Positions 1-11,707 of a DNA stretch of 64,000 bases are shown one piece after another. The notes under the pieces are model-generated. The model was not told the origin of the DNA, made no database searches, and was given only the letters and a program-made list of their open reading frames with translations. Numbering within the stretch: position 1 is the first letter of the stretch; each line of letters begins with the position of its first letter. Position numbers and translations under genes: made by a program. This stretch comes from Erigeron canadensis (taxonomy: Eukaryota; Streptophyta; Magnoliopsida; Asterales; Asteraceae). The stretch spans positions 30,564,055-30,628,054 of the forward strand of contig NC_057762.1 in assembly GCF_010389155.1 (NCBI RefSeq). Direction: 5' to 3'.

Positions 1-1120
1 CAATAATAAGTTATAATCAAACTACAATTGACAACAAACTAAATTAAAAGAGATGAAAAATAAAAATAACATAACAATTTAATAAAAAATAATAAACAAA
101 CGCCAACAAAGTACACAAGATATAATTAAAAGTTTTTTATTTTTGAGAAATTTACTAAACTTTAAACTTAATAAGAAGGAGAAAAAAAGCTTTAGATTTT
201 CTATTTTATATTTTGAGAAGCAAACTTTAAAAAATCACGGATTGACCTGCATCCTAGTCAGTCGAAGTTTAGATAACTGACTTTCAAAACTTTACTCACT
301 CAGCTGTAGTCATTTGTCAAGAGTCAAAACCAAATATTTCCATACTTTAATTGATTGTACACCAAACCGAGATTAGGTTTAGAAAGGGGGATGATGGGTG
401 TTTTTGGTTGTTTGTTGGTGATTTTCCAAAGGTAGAGTTTGTGCCTCTTTACGCCAATCAATTATGTGTTGTTTGGCCGATTATGATCATGCTATTGTGT
501 TTATGATTTGAGTACAACCATTTATTATCGTACTGTTAAGCAGACTTTTAGTCCGGATGATCGTATCGAGTTGGTGAATCTGGGTGAGTCAATTGGAATA
601 ATTCTGAAGGTTTTACGCCTCTCCTTTTATAGGAGAGGTTCAACTTGGAAAGGAAGCCAAACTTCCTAGGGTTTCCTTGATTTAAGACCAGGAATATTAT
701 TTCCATATTTACCGGCCTTTTATGGCAATAACGAATCCCAACTTTATAGGGGAACAATTCTTATCTCTTTTACCTTACTGCGGAAACCTTCGTTACGGAC
801 AACCTTCAGGTCGTAACGTACTACTATTCCTTCTTCGTACCGCTGGAGGGGTATGTCATCATTAATGTTCTAGTTTTTGTTCATTCTTTTAGAACAATAT
901 AATTTGAATCTTTTCTAACTAATGAGCTAAAACATCATAGACTGATTTTTTCAGTTAACCCTTGACATGTGAATATAATTATAGATACATCTGCCAGTTT
1001 TTTTTAAATGAAATTAAACTTTATATAAATATATACTCAATCCAATCCGAAACTAGACTAAATAAAACTAAAGCAAGATTTCTCAGAGAAAAACAAACAC
1101 ATGAAATATAGACGGAGAAT
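1..1120. other. Gene-free AT-rich stretch
   Basis: No coding signal that I can support on either strand. A less AT-rich patch at about 540-860 has short open frames but no recognisable protein; it could be a decayed LTR or other repeat, with no terminal structure that I can see. Confidence 0.4.
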
Positions 1121-1293
1121 GATTCCCTCAAGTTATTTTTATAACTTGAGTCAAGTTGAGGGCATCTTGACCCTTGATTAAAAATCAAGGGCTAAGATTC
1201 AATCATTATCTTTGAATCTTGACTCTTGACTTTCATCCAAGGGCCAAGATTAGCCTTACATGACTAGTCATGTTAGACTAACTTGAGGGAATC
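1121..1293. repeat. MITE-like element with GATTCCCTCAAGTTA termini
   Basis: The left end reads gattccctcaagtta and the right end is its reverse complement (taacttgagggaatc), giving terminal inverted repeats of about 15 bp around a 170-bp AT-rich core. A second, truncated and inverted copy lies at 1727-1830, so this is a repeat family and not a chance hairpin. No coding capacity. Superfamily not determined. Confidence 0.55.
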
Positions 1294-1387
1294 CCCTTCC
1301 GTGTGTATTAGTGGCATGTTACAACGGGTATTCGGATCCGTGGGAGGTTGTTTTGTTTGCGTTTCAACGGGACCTCCTTTTTAATTT

Positions 1388-1693
1388 GGGATTATGGCAT
1401 ACGAATGTAACCACTTATGACTAAATGGTTATGTAATGTAGTAACCTACTCAGGTGGCTATGTAATGTATGCCCCTATGTTTTTTTGGCTATACTATGTA
1501 AGAACCTTTTTATTTGGGTCAATCAATGTAAGGACCTATGTATTTTTTTTTTGCTATACTATGTAAGGTTCGTACATATTTTACATAGTATAGCCCAAAA
1601 AACATAAGTGCATACATTACATAGCCACCCGAGTAGATCACTACATTATATAACCATTTTGTCATAGATGTTTACATTCGTATGACATTATCC
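1388..1693. mobile_element. Fold-back MITE with long inverted repeats and direct flanking repeats
   Basis: The two halves (about 1388-1500 and 1575-1693) are imperfect reverse complements over more than 100 bp, leaving a short spacer. The element is flanked by the direct repeat tttttaattt at 1378-1387 and 1694-1703. Long inverted repeats plus a 9-10 bp target duplication fit a Mutator-like MITE (known for that superfamily); the assignment is inferred, since no transposase is present. It sits between two inverted copies of another MITE. Confidence 0.65.
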
Positions 1694-1726
1694 TTTTTAA
1701 TTTTAGTAGCCGTCTATATTGGAAAG

Positions 1727-1830
1727 GGATTCCCTCAAGTTAGTCTAACATGACTAGTCATGTTAGGCTAATATTGGCCATTGGATAAAAATCAAGAGTC
1801 AAGATTAAAAGATAATGATTGAACATATAC
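1727..1830. repeat. Truncated inverted copy of the 1121-1293 MITE
   Basis: Starting with gattccctcaagttagtc, this stretch matches the reverse complement of the right half of the 1121-1293 element with scattered substitutions, and stops near gataatgattgaa. The far end of the element is missing. Confidence 0.55.
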
Positions 1831-2295
1831 CATCAAAGTTCTTACCTTTTTGTTTGAGAAACTTTAACTTTGTCATAACCTAAGGTTCATATTTCTAATT
1901 TTGATTCTAATGCCCGTTCATCTATTGAACATATACCATCAAAGTTCTTACCTTTTTGTTTGAGAAACTTTTCCATTTTTGCTAGTGTTCCCAATTCAAA
2001 TTATCCAAAAATGTTAGCTTTTCTTTTGATACTATCAGAACATCCTTGTGATTGTTTTCGAATATTTAACTTTGTCATAACCTAAGGATTAAGATGTTTA
2101 TCTAAAAACATAAACAAGAAAACACTTTGCTAACCGTAGCTATCAGAACATCCTTGTGATTGTTTTTTTATATTTATTTTCCTTAGATATACATGGTACT
2201 ATCAGGATATCCTTGTGATTGTTTTCGAATATTTAACTTTGATGTTTATCTAAAAACATAAGAAATACAACACCTTGCTAACATTAGCTTTTCAG
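1821..2295. repeat. Cluster of interleaved short direct repeats
   Basis: A 45-bp block beginning gaacatataccatcaaag occurs at about 1821 and 1926. A block beginning atcagaacatccttgtga occurs near 2034, 2142 and (diverged) 2200. A third block, gatgtttatctaaaaaca, occurs near 2092 and 2240, and aactttgtcataacc occurs twice. The mosaic of shuffled copies suggests repeated local duplication. No coding function seen. Confidence 0.55.
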
Positions 2296-2349
2296 TAAAT
2301 TTAGTGTATAATGTTAACATTATTTTTCTTTACAGAACGTCTATTCCTT

Positions 2350-2620
2350 TTTTATAAAAAAACGAGCATAGTACCCGCGCAATGCGGCTATGATGACATT
2401 AGTTGCGATGTGGTGGCGTCGGTGTCAAGTGGTGTTGGTAATTGATACAATAAATATTTGATTTTTAGGGACAGTGAATATTTTTTAAAAGATTATGGAA
2501 TGATTGTGTAAGTTAATTAATTAAAGGTAAAAAAGGTATTTTAGCATGTCCCAAAATTGTAAACTTTTCAACATAAGGGTATAATTTTTATATAGTAGTA
2601 TATATATATATATATATATA
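2350..2620 (-). mobile_element. Helitron-like non-autonomous fragment (weak)
   Basis: Read on the minus strand, this segment starts near a TATACTACTATAT stretch, has a CACC-rich middle and ends in GCATTGCGCGGGTACTATG followed by CTCGT. That resembles the 3' ends of the other Helitron-like elements here, but the terminal CTRR is replaced by CTCG, so the border is not secure. A (TA)n run lies at about 2590-2623. Confidence 0.35.
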
Positions 2621-2639
2621 TATGAATCCAACCTGATAT

Positions 2640-3405
2640 TGTCAAAAGTCAAAATGAAAACATTTATTTGGCAAAATTAAGTTGTCACATGAAGGAATAA
2701 AGACTCAATAAAAGATTTAACCAACTTAATAGTTGGTTGAATTAAATAAACCACTGCTTACTTCTGCTACTACTATTGGTCTGGTAGTACAAGTAGCTAG
2801 CAATGGAAGGTTGGTCCCTCCATCAATCCAATGCCATTCCTCTTCTTTAATTCCCACATATTTAAATCTGATTTCTTACTTTTACTACACCTTCTTTATG
2901 TAACAAATCTTTATATTTCAAACTTTTTGTTTTCTATAACGATATAAAATAAAATCAATTGTATGCGCTTTAAGTGAAAATAAACTACAAGATCAATTCA
3001 ATCGACAAAAAAATATATTTCAATTTAACACTCAAAAAATAAAATTAGTTAAGTAAAATCAATTGTATGTTTTAAGCTTTCTTTTATCATATTACGAGTA
3101 GTGGCGTTACCACATGGGGAGCAAAAGGGGGTCCCTTTAAAATTTAGACTTTTGTTTTTAAATTTTTCAATCAATTTTAAAAATTTTCTATAGGTTTTTA
3201 ACATTTTGACCATTTTTATATTTATGTTTCATGGATTTTCTTATTTGCCCTTTTGGATTTTTTTTTTATCATACTGCCTCTGATTACGAGTTGTAACTTA
3301 ATAATCAATTACTCGTATATTTTGGCCCTTATTGATTCTTATGTCGCCTTTGTTTCATAGAATTTGATGGAATCTGATGAAATTGGAATTGAATTCCATT
3401 CTTTA
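2640..3405. other. Gene-free AT-rich stretch
   Basis: AT-rich sequence with stops in all frames; no gene, RNA or clear repeat that I can support. Confidence 0.4.
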
Positions 3406-3634
3406 GTGCGTTTGGTTGTTCAAAGAAGGAAGAATCTCATTCCGTAGAAATGTAAACATTTCATCATTTGATGGAATCTCCATTCCTTGGGGATGGAGGA
3501 AGGAATTTCATTCCTTTCGTCACTTGAATTCTCAAAAAATAAAAAACATTCCGTCAAATTTCATTCCTTCAGCTTCTAATTCCTTCGAAAGATTTGCATT
3601 CATTCCAAAAACATTATGTGAACCAAAAGCGCCC
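3406..3634. mobile_element. Tourist-like MITE with TTA target duplication
   Basis: The element begins GTGCGTTTGGTTG and ends GAACCAAAAGCGCCC, an imperfect terminal inverted repeat, and is bounded on both sides by TTA (3403-3405 and 3635-3637). A 3-bp TTA/TAA duplication with G-rich termini is typical of PIF/Harbinger-derived Tourist MITEs. The interior has imperfect palindromes built on GGAATT and ATTCC. The open frame inside is not protein-like. Confidence 0.55.
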
Positions 3635-3710
3635 TTAGTGGCGTGACTAGTTTACATTACCAAAAGCTTACATTACTAACGTTGTATCCTAAAACTTACG
3701 ACGACACTCG

Positions 3711-4425
3711 TGTTAGAATATGAACACATAAAACATACAAGATAACGAATAAGCGCAACGGAAGAAATCGAAACATATATGTAATCACATTAATTAACAA
3801 AGAGAGAATTGAGATGTGTACCTTATATGCAAAGATCCAATTGAGATAATAATAATAAGATTATTATTAATACTTAGGGTTTAAAGCAAAACCTCTCCAC
3901 GATCGCACACTAGACACCCTGAATAATGTATGTTAGTACCCCGATCACTAACCTAAAAAACCCTTTGTTTAAAACCCCTTAGCTTAAAATCGAAAACCGA
4001 AAACCCTTCTTGGAGAGAGGGTTCGGTCGAACCAAAGAAAAGAGGGATAGAGGAGAATTTGTTTGTGAATGAATGAATAAAAACCTTGGAATTAACCCTT
4101 GGATTTATAGGGCAATATTAGGTTAACTATTACTTGGAAACTAAGCAAACATCAAGGTTTTGGAAAGCCTTGAGTAGCCGTCCCCCTATATGGACTTAGG
4201 TCCAAGTCCACTTTCTAATTTTTACATTTTAATCCTCCTTTTAATCAATTAAATATAATTAATCCTTTAATTATGTTTAATTAATTATTTCGTGATCAAA
4301 CTAATTAATATATTACTTTAATATATCAATTGTTATTATCGAGTTACCGTGTCATTTCGTGTGACCCCGTAGGCTTAAATTATTCCCGGACATGAGACTT
4401 ATAATAGTATGATCATATGCCAATA
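3711..4425 (-). repeat. 3' LTR of the copia element
   Basis: The left LTR is the 3' LTR because the element is on the minus strand. It begins TGTTAGAATATGAACACA, directly after the target duplication ACTCG, and ends CCAATA, where the other LTR has the canonical CA. It is 715 bp, the same length as its partner at 10988-11702. Confidence 0.93.
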
Positions 4426-4442
4426 GCTCCCACTTGAGCATG
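4426..4442 (-). promoter_or_regulatory. Polypurine tract of the copia element
   Basis: Immediately inside the 3' LTR the minus strand reads CATGCTCAAGTGGGAGC, ending in the purine run AAGTGGGAG next to the LTR, the expected position for plus-strand priming of reverse transcription. Confidence 0.75.
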
Positions 4443-5305
4443 TTATTATAAAAGCAATAACATTGGTTGGCGTCTAGCAACACTCCAATGCTCCCGGAAA
4501 TATTTAAGAATAGATTCTTAAATTGCCAAGTTGAAATGATTTAGTCTTTATTATCCCTTTGATCAGATACCCTTGTTAATTATGAATATGGATCAATGTC
4601 ATTTCATAATTTAACGATTATGTTTCTCATTTCTACAATTAATCAAGATTACCAAATTAGTCAAGACTCCTCTTGAGTTCATTTTGGTATGGCCATACAA
4701 ACACCTTAATTAATTAATGAGGGCGCCAAATGGTATCATACTTCAGTTGCAATTTGAAGGAACAAATCCTGTATTGACTACAAGTGTCTGGCGATGTCGT
4801 TTCTTAACATTTCTGAAAATAGGCCTTTATTACTGCCTTGTTCAGGACAGTTAGGAACTATATCAAGAAATGCAATCCACACATGCATAACTCACTTGTA
4901 TCTCAAGTCAAAGGATAAATAAAGTAACCATTTCACGAATTTCATTTAATGACGCCGATCCATAAAATGATAATTCGTTCTGTGGGGTAAGTCTAATATT
5001 CACCTTTTGAATATCATGTGAGTTTGGTACAATCCACCATCTTCAAAATATTCCCTTAAATATTTTCACCAAACTCTCACAATTGTCTTACTTTAATCAT
5101 ATTCCCATATAATTAATCGACAATAGACATTTAGAATATTCAACTAATATTCATGGATTTAAACATGCAAATATATGACACAATTATTATAAAAATAAAA
5201 CCACTTATACCGCGTATAAAAATTCATTTATTGAAAATAACAATTGTTTAACATCCTATTATCCAAATACTAATCACAGATTTACATGAAATAACTTAGC
5301 AATAT

Positions 5306-8300
5306 CTAAGACCTAAGCCTTCTGCATGCTTGTTGAGCTTTCCCTTTGACAATGCCTTTGTAAAAAGGATCCGCCAAGTTATTATCTGTGTGAACTTTGA
5401 GTAAATTGATTTCACGTGATTCGATTTGCTCTCGAACATAGTGATATCTCCTTTGGTAATGTCTGGCACCTTTTTGAACCCCAGGTTCATTGGCAATGAC
5501 AATTGCTCCAGAATTGTCACAGTACAGATCCATAGATGTATTATTTGATGGCATCACATCAAGCCCAGAAATAAACTTTCTGATCCAGACAACTTCCATT
5601 GCTGCATCCGAAGCAGCTATATACTCAGACTCTGTAGCAGACATAGCAACGGTAGATTGCTTCTTGCTCTTCCAATCTACTGCTCCTCCATTTAAAATGA
5701 AGACATACCCTGACTGAGACTTGGTATCATCCTTATCAGTCTGAAATCCAGCATCACAGTTTCCAGTGGCTTTAAGCTCTTGATCCGGATTTCCTCCATA
5801 CACCAAAAACAATTCTTTAGTAGCACGCATGTACTTAAGAATGCTTTTCACAGCAGTCCAATGATCCTCTCCGGGATTTTGCTGATATCGGCTTACAATA
5901 TTTTGCGCGAACGCAATGTCAGGTCTAGTGCATCTAACCGCATACATGATAGAACCCACTGCCGAAGCATAAGGGACTCTTTTCATACGCTCCACCTCTT
6001 CGGGTGTAGAAGCACCATTCTTGTTGGATAAATTAAGTCCTTCTTGCATAGGCAAGTTCCTGTGCTTAGAATTTTCCATCTTGAATCTCTTCAAGATCTT
6101 ATCTATATACGCACTTTGACTTAATCCGATCAACCGTTTACTTCTATCTCTATAGATTTTGATTCCAAGTATGAATGCTGCTTCACCCAAGCCTTTCATA
6201 GCAAAACACTTTCCAAGATAAGATTTAACGTCTTTCAACATTGGAATGTGATTTCCTATTATCAATATGTCATCGACATACAAGACAAGAAAAGTAACAT
6301 TACTCCCACTAGCTCTGCGATATACACATGGCTCATCAGGATTCTGAACAAAATCAAACTTTTTGATCTCTTCATCAAACCTTTTATTCCAACTCCTTGA
6401 TGTTTGCTTTAGTCCATAAATGGACCTTTGAAGCTTTCATACTTTGTTGGGATGTTTTGGATCGACAAAACCTTCAGGTTGGTCCATATAGACTTCCTCG
6501 TCTAGAAAACCATTCAAGAAAGCGGTTTTGACATCCATTTGCCATATCTCAAAGTCATAGTACGCCGCTATGGCTAAGATGATCCTAATAGCTCTAATGT
6601 CCGCAACCGGAGAAAAGGTTTCCTCATAATCAACTCCAAAGAGTTAAGTATAACCTTTCGCCACAAGACGAGCTTTATAGGTGTGTATATTTCCATCCAT
6701 GTCGGTCTTCTTCTTGAAGATCCATTTACACCCAACGGTTCTACCATTTGGTGGAAGATCAACCAAGCTCCAGACTTGATTGTCTTTCATGGATTTCATT
6801 TCCACATTCGCAGCTTCAAGCCATTTTTCAGATTCCGGATCTGATAATGCAACATTGAAATTAGGAGGTTCATTCAAATCTCCTACCACGTGTTGTTCAG
6901 ACTCAATCATAAGATTTAATCTATCACGAGCACGTATGGTCCTTGAGGACCTACGAAGTGGAATCGCTTCATCTTCAACTTGAAGTTCATCTTGAGATTC
7001 ATCTCTTTGAACATTTCCCCCCCCCCCCAAGTTGAAGATTGCTAGTATCTTTAGAAGTTGACACATCTTCTTGATGCTCATCAAGTTCAACAATCCTCCC
7101 ACTGTCTTCTTGAGATATGAGTTTCTTTTCAAAGAACTCAGCATATCGATGAACCTTGACAGTGTTTTCCGTAGGAAAGTAGAAGTAGTAACCCATCGTT
7201 TCCTTTGGGTATCCTACAAAGATGCACTTGACAGATCTAGGTGCAAGCTTGTCAGGCGTATCTCGTTTCACGAGCGCCTCACATCCCCAGACCTTTAAGT
7301 AAGACAATTGAGGAACACTCCCATGCCACAATTCATGCGGTGTCTTGTCAACTTTCTTAGTTGGAACCATATTGAGAATGCGAACAGCATTCTCAAGGGC
7401 ATAATCCCAAAACAAAAAAGGAAGAGTCGTATGAATCATCATCGATCGAACCATTTCCAACAAGGTTCGATTCCTCCTCTCCGAAACACCATTGTGTTGA
7501 GGAGTATATGGAGGAGTAAGCTGTTGAACTATTCCACAAGCTTTAAGATAATCCTTAAACTCTTGACTTAAGTATTCACCACCTCGATCCGAACGGAGGA
7601 TCTTGATGGTTTTACCGAGTTGATTCTCCACTTCACTTTTAAATTCCTTGAATGTTTCAAAGACTTCATGTTTATGCTTAATCAAGTAAACATAACCATA
7701 ACGACTGAAATCATCCGTAAAAGTGACGAAATAGCTAGCACCTTTCCTTGACACATGTCTAAATGGGCCACGTACATCTGAATGTATTAGTCCAAGTAGA
7801 TCTTTAGCCCTTTCCAGTTTATTTGGAAAAGGTTTCCTTGTCATTTTGCCAGAAACACAAGATACGCATTTTTCAAATGATTCATCATTTGATTGCAAGA
7901 CACCGTCCCTTTGAAGTCTTTCAATGCGTTTCTTGCCAACATGAGCAAGCCGACAATGCCAAAGATAAGTCGAGTCCAAGGTGGACTTGACTCGTTTGCT
8001 AACATGATACATTGAATTATCCTTTGAATCAAAACCACGCATATCAATTTCATAAATACCATCACAAGCAATAGCATCAAAATAATGAATATTATTTCGA
8101 GAAACTGAAATTCCAATATCATTAAAGACATTAACGTAACCGTTGTTTTTCAACAAAGAAACTGAAATAACACCTCTAGTAGTAGAAGGTGCATAATGAC
8201 AATCGTTCAAGACAATTATTAAACCACTAGGTAAAACCAAATGATAATCGCCGTTCTCTTCCACAGCTGCAGGTAGGCCATTTCCCACGAACAGTTGTAA

Positions 8301-9314
8301 AGATCCCGACTTCAGTTTCTTTCCCCTTCTAAGCCCCTGTAAAGAATTACAGATATGAGTACCACACCCAGTGTCGTAAACCCATGAATTCCGCTTAGAA
8401 AATGAATATAATTCAATGGTGAAGAATATACCTGAAGTCCCGGACGTACTGGGCTGTTGCTTCTTCAACTCAGCAAGATACTTGGGACAATTCCGCTTCC
8501 AATGACCCACTTCATTACAATGGTAACAAGGTAGGTTCTTAGCGGGATGTTCCTTCTTCGCCGGAGGGGTCTTCTTAGGTTTAGGAGCAGCAACTTGCTT
8601 TCCTTTACCGTCAGCCTTGCCATTTCCCTTCGGTTGTTTGCCTTTTTGGACCTTACCCCCCTTGATCATGAGAACGTTGGGAGTAGCAGTTTTCTTTGGT
8701 AACTTCTTTTCAAATTCAATAGCCATTTCAAGAAGTTCCGTAACGGTTTTATCCATGCTATGCATAGTATAATTGCGTCCGAATTCTTCAAAATCCTTAG
8801 ACAAGGACTTGAGAACTAGACCAATTTGTACTTGCTTTGCATAAGGAAAATTCAACCTTTCCAACTGCTCAAAGTATCCTTTCATCTTAAGGATATGAGC
8901 GCTCACCGGTGTTCCTTGTTCATGTCGCAAGTCATGAAGTACATCGATAAAATCGTATAACTCCACGCCAGCTTGCTTCTCGAACATAGACTTGAATTCA
9001 GTAAGCATATCACACAGAAATGAATGCTCAAATTGCTTTTGTAGGTCAGCATTCATGCTTCCCAACATCAGACAAGCGACCTCATTATGTCTATCATATG
9101 CAGCCGCATATTCCGCTAATGCTTCATTAAAAGCATTGGCAGCAGGAGCAACGGGTCTTGGCTCTTCAAGGACTTGGTATTTTCTCTCAGCTCTCAAAAC
9201 AATCCGGAGCTGACGATACCAATCATTGAAATTCGGTCCAGAAAGCTTTTCCCTTTCCAACATCAGCCTGAACGCTGATTGATGTATGTTTTGAGTGGTA
9301 TTGATTGTTGCCAT
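5306..9314 (-). pseudogene. Copia gag-pol polyprotein, disrupted
   Basis: The frame opens with a MATINTTQN start at 9314. In order: UBN2-type gag; CCHC zinc knuckle (CYHCNEVGHWKRNC) near 8500; aspartic protease around YDTGCGTH near 8370; HHCC integrase zinc motif and a DDE integrase core (IHSDVRGP, FTDDFSRYG, later Glu in SERRNR); after the first break, reverse transcriptase with YVDDIL near 6280; RNase H with SATESEYIA. Breaks: a frameshift at a 12-base homopolymer (7017-7028 on the plus strand), a TAA at 6644-6646 at the start of RT, and a TGA at 6437-6439. The three segments after the homopolymer share one frame. Intact copies usually encode one long polyprotein, so this copy is inactive unless the homopolymer length is an assembly error; the two stops would still remain. 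Confidence 0.92.
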
Positions 9315-10970
9315 CTACAAAACAGACAAAAAGTTCAATTATCAGTATTCCGATAATTATCCTTAAGAAATGTAATTTTACCCTTGTTAAATTCATCTAA
9401 CAAATTACTTTCACTAAGGCTAGGATCCAACTTGACATACAATAATTTCATCAGTTGATCTGCTAGAAATGACGGCATTCAAAAGGTAATCGAGAATCGA
9501 TAATTGCATTCATGCAACTCCTAGGTTTATGGGACTTACAATAACACTGTAAAGGGGTATTAAGTGTTTTGTAAACATGTTTTGTCCCATCTTATGCCAC
9601 GGTTTAAGGTCTCACCTCTTAACTCGTTTTAAGTCGCCCAATTAAGAACATGTAGATAGTCCACCGCTGTCTCACAACGAGTGGTAATCCACCTTGAAGA
9701 GATACAATTCACCTACGTCTCACGTAGAGCAAAAAGCACTGGCAAGTGTTCTTAGCAAAGTGGGTGGCATTGACTTAAACTTTAAATGGGTAATGCATTT
9801 GATGTGAATCAAAAGTTTATGTTTGAAAACTCATGCATAATCTTCGAAACATAATATTTTAATAAAATCATTTTTATAGTCTTACAACACAAGAGAGCTC
9901 GGTAGCTCCATTTGAACGCACAAAGAAGCGCAAGGGCAAAGGTATGCGATAAACGCGATTTAAAAACCCGCCCTTTTAGAAGGCTAGCGCACTCCGACTT
10001 ATACCTCTTTTAGAGTTTGTTCAAATGGGTGAGCCGGTGTATCTCAAGGTTGCAAGACTCCAATTTTATTAATGAAATCTCTATTTCGATAGTTCTTAGT
10101 CAAGTTTATTTTCAAAAACAATTTTTGCATCACCTTTATAAAACTTATAAACAAATACAAAAATTAATAAACTTACTAATTACCGAACTATTTAATCAAG
10201 TAACAAGTTAAGGTGGGCCACCTAAACATGGTCACTATGGTTCATGCAAAAGTTCAATTTCGGCTCCCCCTTCCGAAGAAAAGGACCACATGCATCAAGT
10301 TATCTTGATTGCGTAAGCCTTTAAACAAATTAACTTAACAAGTTGCAAATAAACACATATACATGCTGACTGGAAATTTCCAGCTGCTTGATGACCAGTT
10401 TACTCCTGTTTCTGGTCCGATTCAGCTTTCGACCAAACTACAAAGTTGTAGCCCTATGTGTTGGGCTTTTACAGTACAAAGCACAACTTCTAACTCATTA
10501 CAGATTATTTTATATGATTTTTCTAGTAAACTGTCGCACATAAGAAAATTTACACGCAAAAATCACATTGTCACATAATTATCTAATAATTAACCCTAAT
10601 TATTGGATCAACATGTTTTGCATAATATAACACTTTATATATCCAGTAAAATCACAATAAATTTTGCATGAATTTCTTGTGATTTTACTATTTATTTAAC
10701 AACTTTAAATAAAACAATACACATAATCATGCAATTCATCACATAATTTATATCAATTCATAATTCAAAACTTGTTTGAGGGTTTCAATCTCCATTGAAC
10801 AAGGTTAAAACTTTAATTAAACAAAAACCCTAATTTTTATTTAATCAAGATCCGATTTAATTAATTAAAAATAAGAAAAACAACCTTTTAATTATTTAAC
10901 AATTAATTAAAAACAACCAACCCTTAACCCCCATTCAAGTTTTGATTTTTGTAATTAATAGATCACATAT
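9315..10970 (-). other. Long untranslated leader of the copia element
   Basis: About 1.65 kb separates the primer-binding site from the first gag ATG. It has no extended frame in the element's sense and no second recognised domain. Such a long leader is unusual for plant copia elements and may hold an inserted fragment, but I see no clear inner borders. Confidence 0.5.
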
Positions 10971-10986
10971 GTGGCTCGTGATACCA
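10971..10986 (-). promoter_or_regulatory. Primer-binding site, tRNA-iMet type
   Basis: On the minus strand, one base inside the 5' LTR, the sequence reads TGGTATCACGAGCCAC. It matches the usual initiator-methionine primer site (TGGTATCAGAGCC) except for one inserted C. Position and sequence both support the call. Confidence 0.8.
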
Positions 10987-10987
10987 C

Positions 10988-11702
10988 TGTTAGAATATGA
11001 ACACATAAAACATACAAGATCACGAATAAGCGCAACGGAAGAAATCGAAACATATATGTAATCACATTAATTAACAAAGAGAGAATTGAGATGTGTACCT
11101 TATATGCAAAGATCCAATTGAGATAATAATAATAAGATTATTATTAATACTTAGGGTTTAAAGCAAAACCTCTCCACGATAGCACACTAGACACCCCGAA
11201 TAATGTATGCTAGTACCCCGATCACGAACCTAAACAACCCTTTGTTTAAAACCCCTTAGCTTAATATCGAAAACCGAAAACCCTTCTTGGAGAGAGGGTT
11301 CGGTTGAACCAAAGAAAATAGGGATAGAGGAGAATTTGTTTGTGAATGAATGAATAAAAACCTTGGAATTAACCCTTGGATTTATAGGGCAATATTAGGT
11401 TAACTATTACTTGGAAACTAAGCAAACATCAAGATTTTGGAAAGCCTTGAGTAGCCGTCCCCCTATATGGACTTAGGTCCAAGTCCACTTTCCAATTTTC
11501 ACATTTTAATCCTCCTTTTAATCAATCAAATATAATTAATCCTTTAATTATGTTTAATTAATTATTTCGTGATCAAACTAATTAATATATTACTTTAATA
11601 TATCAATTGTTATTATCGAGTTACCGTGTCATTTCGTGTGACTCCGTAGACTTAAACTATTTCCGGACATGCGACTTATAATAATATGATCATATGCCAA
11701 CA
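10988..11702 (-). repeat. 5' LTR of the copia element
   Basis: The right LTR begins TGTTAGAATATGAACACA at 10988 and ends CCAACA at 11702, followed by the target duplication ACTCG. It should hold the element's promoter (minus-strand transcription), but I did not assign a TATA box. Confidence 0.93.
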
Positions 11703-11707
11703 ACTCG

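Larger units (their letters stand above)
3711..11702 (-). mobile_element. Ty1/copia LTR retrotransposon, structurally complete, coding-dead
   Basis: A 7,992-bp element on the minus strand. Two 715-bp LTRs (3711-4425 and 10988-11702) start TGTTAG; the right copy ends CCAACA and the left CCAATA. The 5-bp target duplication ACTCG is at 3706-3710 and 11703-11707. A tRNA-iMet-like primer-binding site lies inside the right (5') LTR and a polypurine tract inside the left (3') LTR. Domain order gag, zinc knuckle, protease, integrase, reverse transcriptase, RNase H identifies Ty1/copia. By eye the LTRs differ at about 20 positions (about 97% identical), so insertion is fairly recent. The pol frame has one frameshift and two nonsense codons, so this copy is probably not autonomous. 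Confidence 0.95.

Noticed and set aside
1821..2295. Repeat cluster resembling a CRISPR-like layout
   Set aside because: Repeats are of different kinds and irregular spacing in plant nuclear DNA.
3416..3646. 76-aa open frame
   Set aside because: It spans a Tourist-like MITE and has no ATG start or family similarity.
7017..7028. Programmed ribosomal frameshift in copia
   Set aside because: Copia polyproteins are normally one frame and no slippery heptamer with a downstream structure is evident; a homopolymer length change is simpler.
5490..9213. Plus-strand open frames across the copia element
   Set aside because: They are antisense shadows of gag-pol.
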